Assembly (NCBI RefSeq): GCF_031082405.1
Contig: NZ_JAVHJU010000009.1
Location: 62,001-126,000, forward strand
DNA: 64,000 bases
Source of the DNA: Amycolatopsis sp. A133
Lineage (GTDB): Bacteria > Actinomycetota > Actinomycetes > Mycobacteriales > Pseudonocardiaceae
Reading direction: 5' to 3'
Below are positions 32,933-41,616 of this stretch, one piece after another. The notes under the pieces are model-generated. The model searched no databases. It was not told the origin of the DNA and saw only the letters and a program-made list of their open reading frames with translations. Positions within the stretch are counted from its first letter, which is position 1. The number at the start of each line of letters is the position of its first letter. Position numbers and translations under genes: made by a program.

Positions 32933-33907
32933 GTGACACCCACCCCTGCCACGCCCGAGCCGATCGTGGAGACCGCCGTCGGCTACATGCGGTCCCAGCA
33001 GCTCTTCGCCGCCAACCGGATCGGCCTGTTCCCTGCTCTGGCGGCCGGCCCGCTCGGCGCGGGCGAACTGGCCGATCGCACGGGCAAACCGGAGCAGACC
33101 GTCCGCATCCTCGCGGACACCCTCGCCGCGCTCGGCCTGCTGTCCCGTGTGGACGGTCGATACGCGCTCACCCCCGACATCGCGGAGTACCTCGGCGGGG
33201 GAGGTCTGGACCTGGCGCCGTTCCTGACCTTCCTCGAGACCATCAGCTACCCGCACTGGCTGCAGTTCGCGCACACCACCGACACCGGCGAACCCGGCGA
33301 CCTCGACCTCGACGGCGACCGCTGGGACCGGTTCCTCGGCGGCGTCATGGTGTATAACGCCCTACACGCCCGGATGCTGGCGCGAATTTTCGACTTCGGC
33401 GGCTTCAAAAACCTCTTGGACCTGGGTGGTCTTTCGGCCGAGTTCGCGGTGCAGGCCCTGCACGCCAACGACGTCCTGCGGGCGACGTTCGTCTACGACC
33501 CGCGGTCGGTGGAGCCGGTGACGGCGGCGGTCGCGGAGTTCGCGGACCGGGCGACCGTGGTCGGTGCGCCGACCCCGGACGCCGAGCCGGCGGGCGAGTT
33601 CGACCTGGTCATGGTCAACCACGTCGTGCACCGGTTCTCCGTCGACGAGAACCGTGCGATCCTGCGGCACGCGCGGGCCGCGGCGGCCCCGGGCGCGCGG
33701 CTGCTGCTGCTCGACTTCTTCCTGGACGACGACGCTTCGCCGCGGGCGCTCGACGCGCTGCACGCAGGGGAGTACCTGGTCATCGACGGCACGGTCGTGC
33801 ACCCAGAACGGGACGTCCGCGGCTGGCTGGCCGACGCCGGGTGGCGCCCGGTGGACCGGCTGACGCTGCCTGGCTCGCCGCGGGTCCTCGTCGCGGAGGC
33901 GGTGTGA
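32933..33907 (+). CDS. O-methyltransferase-like protein with degenerate SAM motif
   Basis: A 324-residue protein with the architecture of small-molecule O-methyltransferases. An N-terminal winged-helix dimerisation domain (about residues 10-95, LFAANRIGLFPALAAGPLGAGELADRTG, VDGRYALTPDIAEYL) precedes a Rossmann domain (about 150-320). The expected glycine-rich SAM loop DxGGGxG reads DLGGLSAEF, losing two glycines, so SAM binding is doubtful. It may be a repurposed, non-methylating family member. It follows operator copy 5 and is translationally coupled to the esterase gene. Confidence 0.75.
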   Translation: MTPTPATPEPIVETAVGYMRSQQLFAANRIGLFPALAAGPLGAGELADRTGKPEQTVRILADTLAALGLLSRVDGRYALTPDIAEYLGGGGLDLAPFLTFLETISYPHWLQFAHTTDTGEPGDLDLDGDRWDRFLGGVMVYNALHARMLARIFDFGGFKNLLDLGGLSAEFAVQALHANDVLRATFVYDPRSVEPVTAAVAEFADRATVVGAPTPDAEPAGEFDLVMVNHVVHRFSVDENRAILRHARAAAAPGARLLLLDFFLDDDASPRALDALHAGEYLVIDGTVVHPERDVRGWLADAGWRPVDRLTLPGSPRVLVAEAV

Positions 33908-34833
33908 GCATGGGTCTCGACCCCGCGGTGCGCGCATTGCTGGCCCGCAGCCCTGACGCACCGGCCCGGCCGTTGACGGCCGCCGAGTTGCGGGCCGAGT
34001 TCGCGCGGTCGCGCCCGGAACCGGGCCCCGCGGCGCCGGTGGCGTCGGTGACCGACCACCGGGTGCCCGGCCCGGGCGGCGACCTGCGCGTCCGGCTGTA
34101 CCTCCCGGACGCGCCGGGTCCGGTCCCGGTGTTCGGGTGGATCCACGGCGGTGGCTGGACGATCGGCTCGATCGAGGAGAACGAGGTCTCTTCGCGGGCG
34201 GTGTGCGCGGCGGCGTCGGTCGCGGTCGCGGCCGTCGAGTACCGCCTGGCGCCCGAGGACCCCTACCCGGCGGCACCCGCGGACTGCTACGCGGTGCTGG
34301 AGTGGCTGGCCGGCGGCGGCGCCGGGGCGGCGGTGGACCCGGCGCGCATCGCGGTGGGCGGGGAAAGCGCCGGCGGCAACCTGTCCACCGTGGTCTCGCT
34401 GATGTCCCGCGACCGCGGTGGCCCGGCGATCGCGGCGCAGGTGCTGATCTGCCCGGTGTCCGGCCACCCGGACGACGGCCACGCGTCCTATGTGGACTTC
34501 GCGACCGGCTACGGCATGACGGCCGGCGCGATGCGGTTCTTCTTCGCCCAGTACGTCCCGGACCGGGAGGCCCTCGACGACCCGTACCTGCTGCCGTCCC
34601 GGGCGCGCGACCTGTCGGGCCTGCCGCCGGCGTTGGTGCTGACGGCGGAGTACGACGTCCTGCGCGACGAAGGGGAGGCCTTCGCGCGGCGGCTGTCGGA
34701 CGCCGGCGTGGCCGTGGACCTGCACCGGTACGCGGGGCAGATCCACGGGTTCTACGGGCTGTACACGGACCTGCCCGCGTCCGCGCGGTCGCACGCCGAG
34801 GTGGCCGCCTACCTGCGGGGGATCTTCGCCTGA
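33904..34833 (+). CDS. Alpha/beta hydrolase, HSL/acetyl-esterase family
   Basis: A 309-residue esterase. It has HGGGW oxyanion motif, VEYRLAPEDPYP, nucleophile Ser in GGESAGGNL, Asp in AEYDVLRDE and His in GQIHGFYG. GTG at 33904 makes a GTGA overlap with the methyltransferase-like stop; ATG at 33910 is an alternative start. It is similar in type to the hydrolase at 20770, giving two HSL-type esterases in one regulon. It probably hydrolyses a carboxylic ester of the transported substrate (inference). Confidence 0.85.
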   Translation: MSMGLDPAVRALLARSPDAPARPLTAAELRAEFARSRPEPGPAAPVASVTDHRVPGPGGDLRVRLYLPDAPGPVPVFGWIHGGGWTIGSIEENEVSSRAVCAAASVAVAAVEYRLAPEDPYPAAPADCYAVLEWLAGGGAGAAVDPARIAVGGESAGGNLSTVVSLMSRDRGGPAIAAQVLICPVSGHPDDGHASYVDFATGYGMTAGAMRFFFAQYVPDREALDDPYLLPSRARDLSGLPPALVLTAEYDVLRDEGEAFARRLSDAGVAVDLHRYAGQIHGFYGLYTDLPASARSHAEVAAYLRGIFA

Positions 34834-34863
34834 GAGCCGTGTGTCAAGCGGTCTGTTGGTGGA

Positions 34864-34998
34864 GGGTGTCGGCAACCGCGGTGGCCGGCTGATGAGTGCG
34901 GCGCGGAGTTGCTTGTCGCAGCCGCGGCGGTAGGCGACGGTGAGGTGTTTGCCGGATTGGCGGGTCGAGGGGGCGACGCCGGCGGGTGCAGACAAGGC
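34864..34998 (-). pseudogene. IS110/IS116-family transposase remnant (C-terminal fragment)
   Basis: The minus strand encodes AGVAPSTRQSGKHLTVAYRR then GCDKQLRAAL, the conserved C-terminal Transposase_20 motif of IS110-type transposases. Only about 45 codons remain; the DEDD catalytic domain is missing and the frame loses similarity after LRAAL. It lies between the hydrolase and tetR, an old insertion at the edge of the regulon. Nothing else was recognised in 34834-35035. Confidence 0.75.
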
Positions 34999-35035
34999 GC
35001 ATCCGCCTGTCTCCACCCCACGTCCACCAGTGAGG

Positions 35036-35623
35036 TCAGGGGCGGGTGAGGCGGTCCAGCAGGGACTCCAGGTGCCGGTGCTGGAGGTCGACCGTGGAGA
35101 ACTCGCCCGCCACCAGGCTCATCACGTTGGCGCCGGCGTTGAGCAGCACGATCTCGTCGACGATCTGCTCGTCCGGGGTGCCGGTGACGATGTCGCCGTC
35201 TTCGCGGCCCTCGGTCAGGAAGCGGTGCAGGAGGCCGCGCCACTCGCGGACGTGCTCGAGGTACTTGTCGTGCATCCGGCGGTTCGACAGCGACATCTGC
35301 CAGAAGATCAGCAGCACCCGCCCGGCGGTGATGCGCTCTTCGTCGATCGGCATGGACGACACGCACATCTCGCGCAGTGCGGGGAGCCCGCGCAGGCCGT
35401 CGAGCTCGATGTACCGGCGCATCATGGCCAGCGCCCGCTCGTAGGTGGCCGCGATGATGTCTTCCTTACCGGGGAAGTACAGCTTGAGCGCGCCGTTGGC
35501 GAACCCGGCGGCGGCGGCGATTTCCCGCATCGTGGCGGCTTCGATCCCGCCCCGCACGATCAGGTCCCACGTCACGTCGACGATGTCGCTGCGCCGCTGG
35601 TCGTGGTCGATGATCTTGGGCAC
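35036..35623 (-). CDS. TetR-family regulator (BetI/RutR-like), probable regulon repressor
   Basis: A 195-residue TetR protein. The N-terminal helix-turn-helix is at about residues 12-58 (DVTWDLIVRGGIEAATMREIAAAAG, then FANGALKLYFPGKEDIIAA), followed by a helical ligand domain typical of the BetI-type C-terminal family. A CTAC-N4-GTAG palindrome lies 26 bp ahead of its own start and five more copies occur upstream in promoters at 23.7, 25.8 and 32.8-32.9 kb. Autoregulation and repression of the whole 20.8-34.8 kb block are therefore inferred. The inducer is unknown. Confidence 0.88.
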   Translation of the reverse strand: MPKIIDHDQRRSDIVDVTWDLIVRGGIEAATMREIAAAAGFANGALKLYFPGKEDIIAATYERALAMMRRYIELDGLRGLPALREMCVSSMPIDEERITAGRVLLIFWQMSLSNRRMHDKYLEHVREWRGLLHRFLTEGREDGDIVTGTPDEQIVDEIVLLNAGANVMSLVAGEFSTVDLQHRHLESLLDRLTRP

Positions 35624-35647
35624 CCGGCCACCTCCCGCACTGGTTTC

Positions 35648-35661
35648 TCTACCAGTGTAGG
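35648..35661. promoter_or_regulatory. TetR-type operator copy 6, upstream of tetR (TCTACCAGTGTAGG)
   Basis: Core CTAC-N4-GTAG, flanked by GTTTCT and GAGAAAC that extend the dyad imperfectly. It lies in the 66-bp gap ahead of tetR, the expected position for autorepression. Confidence 0.75.
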
Positions 35662-35689
35662 AGAAACTGCCCGCCAGGTCAGCGCCGGG

Positions 35690-37300
35690 TCAGCGCGCGA
35701 AGACCCGCCGCCCCGCGAACCACGTCTCGACGACCCGGGTCGCCGCCACCTCGGCCGTCCGGAAGGGATCGCGGTCCAGGACCACGAAGTCCGCCGACCG
35801 GCCCGGCGTCAACGCGCCCGTCACGTCGTCCAGCCCGCACGCGCGCGCCCCGCCGAGGGTGAACGCCTCGATCGCCTCGGCCAGGGTGATCGCCTGCTCC
35901 GGCCAGAGCGCTCCCGGGCGGCGGCCGGCCGGGTCTTCACGGGTGACCAGGCCCGCGATGCCTTCCCAGGCGTTCGGGGACTCGCTCACCGGCCAGTCCG
36001 ATCCGCCCGCGACCAGCGCGCCCAGATCGAGCAGCGTCCGGTTCGGCTGCATCCGGGAAGCGCGCGAAGCCGGCAGCACCTGGGCGATCGCCGACGGGAT
36101 GACCCCCGGCACCCACAGGAACGGCGAGATGTCCGCGGCCACCCCCAACGCGGCGAAGCGCGGCAGGTCGTCGGGGTGCACGAACTGCCCGTGGGCCACC
36201 TGGAACCGGGTGCCGGTGAACCCCGCGGCGCGCACCTGCTCGACCGCGTCCAGGAACTGCCGCACCGAGGCGTCGCCCGTGCAGTGGACCTTCGCCGAAA
36301 GGCCCGCCCCGGCCGCGGTCAGCAGCCACTCGGTCAGCTCGGCCGGGGACATCGTCGTCGCGCCGTGGAAGCAGGCGCCGTGGGTTTCGTCGGGCAGGTA
36401 CGGCTCCAGGAACGCCGCCGTGCGGGTCGGGGGGACGCCGTCGAGGAAGATCTTCACGAAGTCCGGGCGGTGGTGCGGGCTGCGGTAGGACTCCGCGACC
36501 GCCAGCAGCGGCGCCCCGACCGGGTCGAACCCGAAGATCGGGTCGTTGACCAGCAGCGACGACACCACCCACGCGTCGAGCTTGCCCGCGAGGTCCAGCG
36601 ACCGGAGCGCGCCCAGGATGTCGGTCGAGACCCCGGCGTCCTGGAACGCCGTGACGCCGAAGCCGTGCAGGATCTCGATCGCCCGCTGGGACGCGCGACG
36701 GTGCTGCTCCGGGGTCAGGCCGCCGGCCACCCGCTCGACGAGCACCCCGGCCGCCTCCAGCAGGAGCCCGCTGGGCGAACCGCCGTCCCGGACGATCACC
36801 CCGCCGGGCGGGTCCGGGGTCGCCGCCGCGATGCCCGCCAGCTCCAGGGCACGGCTGCTCACCCAGCGGTTGTGCCTGCTGTCGTCCGACAGCGACACGG
36901 GCCGTCCGCCGGCGGCCTCGTCCAGCGCGCGCCGGGCCGTCGACGACGACAGCTCCGCGACCATAGTGGACGCCCAGGCGCCCCCGGTCAGCCATTCGTC
37001 CGGGCTCAGCGACGCGGCCCGCGCGCGGACGGCGGCGAGGATGTCCTCGACGCCCGCGTCCGCGCCGAAGGTGAGCTCGAACAGCTCGGCGCGGCCGGCC
37101 ATCGCGTGGTGGTTGTGCACGTCGACGAGCCCCGGCATGACGAACGCGCCGCCGAGGTCGAGCACCTCGGTCTTCGGGCCGCGCTCGACGTCTTCGAGCG
37201 CGAGGATCTTCCCGTCGGCGACGGCCAGCGACGACGCCCACGGCCGCGCGGCGTCCACTGAGTACACGACGGCGTTGGTCAGCACCAGGTCGGCGGGCAC
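35690..37300 (-). CDS. Amidohydrolase family protein, YtcJ-like
   Basis: A 536-residue amidohydrolase-3/YtcJ-type enzyme. Metal-binding motif VDVHNHH lies near residue 60; DFVKIFLDGVPPTRTAA, KVHCTGDAS, QVAHGQFVHPDD and AGGSDWPVSESPN supply further ligands, and GRSADFVVLDRDPF ends the composite beta domain. Homologues hydrolyse N-substituted formamides or similar amides; the substrate here is unknown. It is 3 bp downstream of a moaF-like gene, near the amine oxidase, so an amine-releasing role is plausible (inference). Confidence 0.83.
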   Translation of the reverse strand: MPADLVLTNAVVYSVDAARPWASSLAVADGKILALEDVERGPKTEVLDLGGAFVMPGLVDVHNHHAMAGRAELFELTFGADAGVEDILAAVRARAASLSPDEWLTGGAWASTMVAELSSSTARRALDEAAGGRPVSLSDDSRHNRWVSSRALELAGIAAATPDPPGGVIVRDGGSPSGLLLEAAGVLVERVAGGLTPEQHRRASQRAIEILHGFGVTAFQDAGVSTDILGALRSLDLAGKLDAWVVSSLLVNDPIFGFDPVGAPLLAVAESYRSPHHRPDFVKIFLDGVPPTRTAAFLEPYLPDETHGACFHGATTMSPAELTEWLLTAAGAGLSAKVHCTGDASVRQFLDAVEQVRAAGFTGTRFQVAHGQFVHPDDLPRFAALGVAADISPFLWVPGVIPSAIAQVLPASRASRMQPNRTLLDLGALVAGGSDWPVSESPNAWEGIAGLVTREDPAGRRPGALWPEQAITLAEAIEAFTLGGARACGLDDVTGALTPGRSADFVVLDRDPFRTAEVAATRVVETWFAGRRVFAR

Positions 37301-37303
37301 GGC

Positions 37304-38056
37304 TCAGCCTTCCGCGGGGTCGAACCCGGCCGGGTGGACGGTGGTGCCCAGCAGCCGTCCGTACGCGCCGAAGGTGAAGTGCGCCGGGTGCTCCCCGGTG
37401 GCGTCGAGTCCGAAGAGGACACCGTGGGAGCGCAGGTGGCGGGCGTCGCGGTGATCGGCGACCGTCACCGACGCGCACGGGATGACCTTCTCCCGCCAGG
37501 TGAAGACGTGGATGCCCGGCCGGATCCGGTAGACGGTGTTCTCGTCGGTGTCGGCCAGGCCGCGCTCGGGCCCGGCGAGGCACTGCCAGGTGTACCAGTG
37601 CGGGCTGAGGTAGACGTGCTCGTAGGCGTGTTCGGGGCTGTACACCCACAGCACGCGGCGGCCGATGAGCGCGGTGCTCGGCGCCATCGGCTCACCGCGG
37701 ACGGCGTGGCCGTCGATGGTCGCGGGCCGGAACTCCTGGGTGACGCGCGGGGTGCCGTGCTCGCCGATCGTCGTGGTGACGACCAGCGCGCGCCCGGCCC
37801 GCAGGTCCAGGAAGAGCGACACCGCTTCCCGCGAGTCCGCCGACGGGTGGCGCTGGACGTAGTAGAGGTCGTCGTCGACGAGGAACGTCTCGCCGGCCGC
37901 GACGTCGGTGCCGGTGACCCGGTCGGGGCCGCCCTCGTCGTCGTGCAGCACGAAGGACCGGCCCTGCAGGTCGTCGACCGTCGGCGCCTTGTTGGCGTCG
38001 AAGCCGGGGGCCAGGCCGTCGAGCGGCAGCCACGTGGAAGTGTCGGAGAGAGTCAT
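37304..38056 (-). CDS. moaF: MoaF-family protein, copy 1 (monoamine-regulon type)
   Basis: A 250-residue cytoplasmic protein with two lipocalin-like halves, the MoaF N- and C-terminal domains. The middle carries LWVYSPEHAYEHVYLSPHWYTWQCLAGPE and the end LRSHGVLFGLDATGEHPAHFTFGAYGR. The original MoaF was named from the monoamine regulon; its biochemical role is unclear and it is not a proven molybdenum-cofactor enzyme. It sits between the YtcJ amidohydrolase and the copper amine oxidase on the same strand, 54 bp after the latter. A second copy is at 46846. Confidence 0.8.
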   Translation of the reverse strand: MTLSDTSTWLPLDGLAPGFDANKAPTVDDLQGRSFVLHDDEGGPDRVTGTDVAAGETFLVDDDLYYVQRHPSADSREAVSLFLDLRAGRALVVTTTIGEHGTPRVTQEFRPATIDGHAVRGEPMAPSTALIGRRVLWVYSPEHAYEHVYLSPHWYTWQCLAGPERGLADTDENTVYRIRPGIHVFTWREKVIPCASVTVADHRDARHLRSHGVLFGLDATGEHPAHFTFGAYGRLLGTTVHPAGFDPAEG

Positions 38057-38110
38057 CGCGTCCTCAAAACGTCGTCCGGGGGTCCGGGTGGCGGATCCCC
38101 GGCGGATGTT

Positions 38111-39973
38111 TCAGTGGTCACAGTGGTCGCCGGACGGGAGGTCGAGCGCGGGGTTGCGGTCGAGGAACCCGGACGGCCGGAACAGGAACCCCGAGCGGTC
38201 GACCGGCATCACCGGCCAGTCCTCGGGGCGGGGGACGTGGGTGGGGCCGAAGACGTGCCACAGCACGAGGTCGGTGTCGACGAGGCCGCGGTCGGCCGCG
38301 GTCCAGGCGGGCAGGCCGGCGCCGCCGGGGTGGGCGTTGGGCCGGTCGCCGGCCGGGAACCGCTCGTCCTCGTGGTACGGCGTCGCCCACAGGTGTTTCG
38401 TCGCGAAGGTGGCGCGGGCGTGCACTGTCGCCTCCGGCTGCGCCATCAGCGTCGCCGAGGGGCGCGGCACCAGCTGGTAGGCGGTCGGCTTGCCGAGCCG
38501 GTTCACCCGCGCCGCGCTGCGGACCTCCCAGACGCGGGCGCGGGCCGGGTCGGCCGGGCGCATCGCCTCGCGTTCGGTCCGCAGCAGCGTGCTCTTCCAG
38601 GTGAACGCGTTGCCGTACGGGTTGCCCGGCCCGGTCGGGACGCGTTCGACGTCCACCTCGTGCAGGCTGGTGCGCTCACCGTCGACCTCGACGTCGAGCC
38701 GGGCGCAGAACAGGTGCTGGTGCACCGGCGCGAACAGGCCGGGCGCCAGCTCGGTCGCGTGCGGCTGGTCCTGCCCCGGCGTCCCGGCGCCGCAGAAGAC
38801 GATGCCGGTGGCCTTCGCCTCGAACTCGATCGAGCCGTCGACGTGGAAGTACCAGTAGTGGCCGTAGTCGTAGTTGCCGATGGTCGAGATCGAGGAGACG
38901 ACCAGCCGCCGCGAGCGGCGCACTTCCGGCCGCCCGGCGAGGTCGGTGTGCTTCCAGAGGATCCCGTCGTCCTCCTCGTGCAGGCAGATCGCGCGCGGGA
39001 TCTCCACCGGCTCGCCGTGGTCGTCGGCCACCCAGGCCGGGAAGTAGTGGATGACCCCGACGCAGTCGCAGCCGAGGCGCAGATCGTTCACGTTCTTGCC
39101 GAACTGGTACTCGCCGGCGTCGAAGTAGCTGATCCAGAACCGGCCGGGCGCGACATCGCCGTAGGGGACCACCATCTCGGGGACGGAAGCCCGGTACAGG
39201 ACCGGCCGGCCCTGGAAGCTCACCTGGTGCAGTGTCAGGCCCTCGCGGGCGTTGAAGCCGACGCGCAGGCGCCAGCCTTCCCAGGTCACCTCGGAGCCGT
39301 CGACGGTGAAGCTCGGACCGCCGGGCTGGGTGATCTCGATCGGCTTCTGCGAGGTCCGCGCCGGGACGCCGGTGTACCGCCCGCTCTCCGCGGGCACCGG
39401 CACGTCGCCTTCGTCTTCGACGCGCAGCACGCGTCGCTCGGTCAGGTTCAGGTGCACCACCAGGCCTTCGACCGGGTGCGCCCAGGGGCTGTCGCCGTCG
39501 TCTTCGCGCAGGAACGTCAGCGAGCGCATGACGCGGCCGGTCTCGTCCTCGCGCCCGAAGTACCCGGGCGCCAGCGGCGCGCAGAAGGCGTGGCCGATCC
39601 GGTCGGCGAGGCCGCGCCGCGCCATCGCGGCCTGCCAGCCCGCCGACGCCTTCGTCAGCTGCTCGGCCAGCGCGTACTCCTCGAACAGGTACGACGGCTG
39701 CCCGTCGGCTTCGGCCCAGTCGTCCCAGGAGACCAGCTCGTGCTTCGTCACCGAGACGACGGCTTCGCCGGCGCGGCCGGTGGCGGTGTCGAGGAGCGTG
39801 TAGCGGAGGCGGCGGTCGCCCCCGCCGGCGCGCACGTCCTCCTTGGCGGGTTCGACCGGCAGGACCTGCGGGACCCGGATCGTGCCGCCGGCCAGTCCGG
39901 CCGAGGCGAGGACCGCACGGCCGGCGGACAGTTCGGCGGCGCTCAGCGGGTCGAGGGGGTGCGGCGTGCTCAC
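38111..39973 (-). CDS. Copper-containing primary amine oxidase (TPQ cofactor)
   Basis: A 620-residue copper amine oxidase of normal bacterial length, without signal peptide. The topaquinone precursor is Tyr368 in IGNYDYGHYWYFH. The catalytic-base region is YFDAGEYQFGKN. Copper ligands appear as the HxH in PVHQHLFCARLD and a third His in the FATKHLWATPYHEDERFPAGD region. It oxidises primary amines to aldehydes with release of ammonia and H2O2. Near the homoprotocatechuate operon, tyramine, dopamine or phenylethylamine are likely substrates (inference). Two SDR genes diverge from it. Confidence 0.92.
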   Translation of the reverse strand: MSTPHPLDPLSAAELSAGRAVLASAGLAGGTIRVPQVLPVEPAKEDVRAGGGDRRLRYTLLDTATGRAGEAVVSVTKHELVSWDDWAEADGQPSYLFEEYALAEQLTKASAGWQAAMARRGLADRIGHAFCAPLAPGYFGREDETGRVMRSLTFLREDDGDSPWAHPVEGLVVHLNLTERRVLRVEDEGDVPVPAESGRYTGVPARTSQKPIEITQPGGPSFTVDGSEVTWEGWRLRVGFNAREGLTLHQVSFQGRPVLYRASVPEMVVPYGDVAPGRFWISYFDAGEYQFGKNVNDLRLGCDCVGVIHYFPAWVADDHGEPVEIPRAICLHEEDDGILWKHTDLAGRPEVRRSRRLVVSSISTIGNYDYGHYWYFHVDGSIEFEAKATGIVFCGAGTPGQDQPHATELAPGLFAPVHQHLFCARLDVEVDGERTSLHEVDVERVPTGPGNPYGNAFTWKSTLLRTEREAMRPADPARARVWEVRSAARVNRLGKPTAYQLVPRPSATLMAQPEATVHARATFATKHLWATPYHEDERFPAGDRPNAHPGGAGLPAWTAADRGLVDTDLVLWHVFGPTHVPRPEDWPVMPVDRSGFLFRPSGFLDRNPALDLPSGDHCDH

Positions 39974-40086
39974 CCTGGCCAGTCTCGGCCCCGATCGGCC
40001 CGCGCGGAACCGCCCGTGCGGTGGCGGACAACAACGCTGCGCTCGCCGCCAATCGCCCGGCGGCCCCCGCGGCGAGGATGGGGGCC

Positions 40087-40785
40087 ATGCGAACCGATCT
40101 CGCCGGGAAGGCGGTCCTGGTGACCGGCGGGGCGTCCGGCATCGGGCTGGCCTGCGTGCGGGCGTTCCGCGCCGAGGGCGCCCGCGTCGGCGTCGTCGAC
40201 CGCGCGCCCGGCCCCGGCGTCGTCCGGGCGGACGTCACCGACGAGGCCGGGCTGGCTGCGGCGGTGGACACCGTGGCCCGGGAGTTCGGCGGCCTCGACG
40301 CCGTCGTCGGCTGCGCCGGCATCTCCGGCCCGGTCGGCACGCCGCTCGCCGCGACCACGGCCGCGGACGTGGCCCGGGTCCTCGCCGTCAACGTCACCGG
40401 CCAGTTCCTGCTGGTCAAGCACGCACTGCGGTGGCTCGCCGACGACGGCGCCGTGGTGCTGCTCGGCAGCGATTCGGCGTTCACGGCCGCGCCGGGCATG
40501 GTGCCCTACTGCGCGTCCAAGGGCGCGGTGGTGGCGATGACCCGCGCGCTGGCCGTCGAGGTGCCGGGGATCCGGGTCAACTGCGTCTGCCCGTCGGTGG
40601 TGGACACGCCGATGGCGCGCGCCGACCTCGGCGCCGTCCTGGACGACCCCGCGTTCCCGGTGCAGGCGGCCGGGGACGTCGCCCGGCAGGTGCTGTTCCT
40701 CGCGTCCCCGGCTTCGCGGCCGGTCAACGGCCAGGCCCTGCTGGCCGACTTCGGGATGTCGGCCCGCTCGGCGTTCCCCGCGTAG
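40087..40785 (+). CDS. Short-chain dehydrogenase/reductase
   Basis: A 232-residue SDR with the cofactor motif TGGASGIGLACV, VVDRAPG, GCAGISGP in place of NNAG, catalytic region LLGSDSAFTAAPGMVPYCASKGAVVAM (Tyr and Lys intact) and PSVVDTPMA. ATG at 40087 is used because GAGG lies 9 nt upstream; an in-frame GTG at 40021 has no site. Divergent from the amine oxidase and followed 12 bp later by a second SDR, so the two likely form an operon. Substrate unknown. Confidence 0.85.
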   Translation: MRTDLAGKAVLVTGGASGIGLACVRAFRAEGARVGVVDRAPGPGVVRADVTDEAGLAAAVDTVAREFGGLDAVVGCAGISGPVGTPLAATTAADVARVLAVNVTGQFLLVKHALRWLADDGAVVLLGSDSAFTAAPGMVPYCASKGAVVAMTRALAVEVPGIRVNCVCPSVVDTPMARADLGAVLDDPAFPVQAAGDVARQVLFLASPASRPVNGQALLADFGMSARSAFPA

Positions 40786-40797
40786 AAAGGATCCACA

Positions 40798-41598
40798 GTG
40801 GACTCGATAGGCAAGGTCGTGGCGATCACCGGCGGCGGCACCGGCATCGGGGCGGCCGTCGCCCGCCGCTACGCCGGCGAAGGCGCGCACGTGGTCGTGC
40901 TGGGACGGCGGCGCGAGCCGCTCGAGGAGGTGGCCGCCGAAACCGGCGCGCACGTCATCGCCTGCGACGCGAGCGTCCGCGACGACGCCGAAACCGCGAT
41001 CGCGGAGATCGTCGGCAAGCACGGGCGGCTGGACGTGGTGGTCGCCAACGCCGGCGGCCACGGCCTGTCGTCGGTGGTCGACACGGGTGACGAGGAGTGG
41101 GAGCTGGCCTTGCGGTCGAACCTGTCGAGCGCGTTCGTGCTCTGCCGGGCCGCGCTGCCGTCGCTGGTCGAGACGGGCGGGCAGGTCGTCGTGGTGTCGT
41201 CGCTGGCCGGGCTGTTCGCCGGGCCGAACGTGGCCGGCTACACCGTCGCGAAGCACGCGCTGATCGGCCTGACCCGCTCGATCGCCCGTGACTTCGGGCC
41301 ACGCGGGGTGCGGGCGAACGCGGTCTGCCCCGGCTGGGTCCGCACGCCGATGGCGGACGGCGAAATGGCCCAGTTCGCCGCGGCGGCGGGCTTCACCGGC
41401 GGTCACGACGAGGGCTACCGCCGGGTGACGGCCGAGGTCCCGCTGCGCCGCCCGGCCGAGCCCGAAGAGATCGCGGCGATCGTGCGGTTCCTGGGCTCGG
41501 CGGAGTCGTCCTACATCACCGGCGCGGTCATCGTCGCCGACGGCGGCGCCCACGCCGTGGACCTGCCGACCCTGGCCTTCGAGCGCGCGGGGATGTGA
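40798..41598 (+). CDS. Short-chain dehydrogenase/reductase
   Basis: A 266-residue classical SDR. It shows TGGGTGIGAAVARRY, ANAGGHG, catalytic SSLAGLFAGPNVAGYTVAKHALIGL and PGWVRTPMADGEM, then RRPAEPEEIAAIVRFLGS and the C-terminal YITGAVIVADGG. GTG at 40798 follows AAAGGA with 7 nt spacing. It faces the convergent ABC ATPase gene with an 18-bp gap. Partner to the preceding SDR; both may process alcohols or ketones formed in the amine pathway, but this is not shown. Confidence 0.87.
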   Translation: MDSIGKVVAITGGGTGIGAAVARRYAGEGAHVVVLGRRREPLEEVAAETGAHVIACDASVRDDAETAIAEIVGKHGRLDVVVANAGGHGLSSVVDTGDEEWELALRSNLSSAFVLCRAALPSLVETGGQVVVVSSLAGLFAGPNVAGYTVAKHALIGLTRSIARDFGPRGVRANAVCPGWVRTPMADGEMAQFAAAAGFTGGHDEGYRRVTAEVPLRRPAEPEEIAAIVRFLGSAESSYITGAVIVADGGAHAVDLPTLAFERAGM

Positions 41599-41616
41599 AC
41601 CCCTGGGGGCGTGGGT

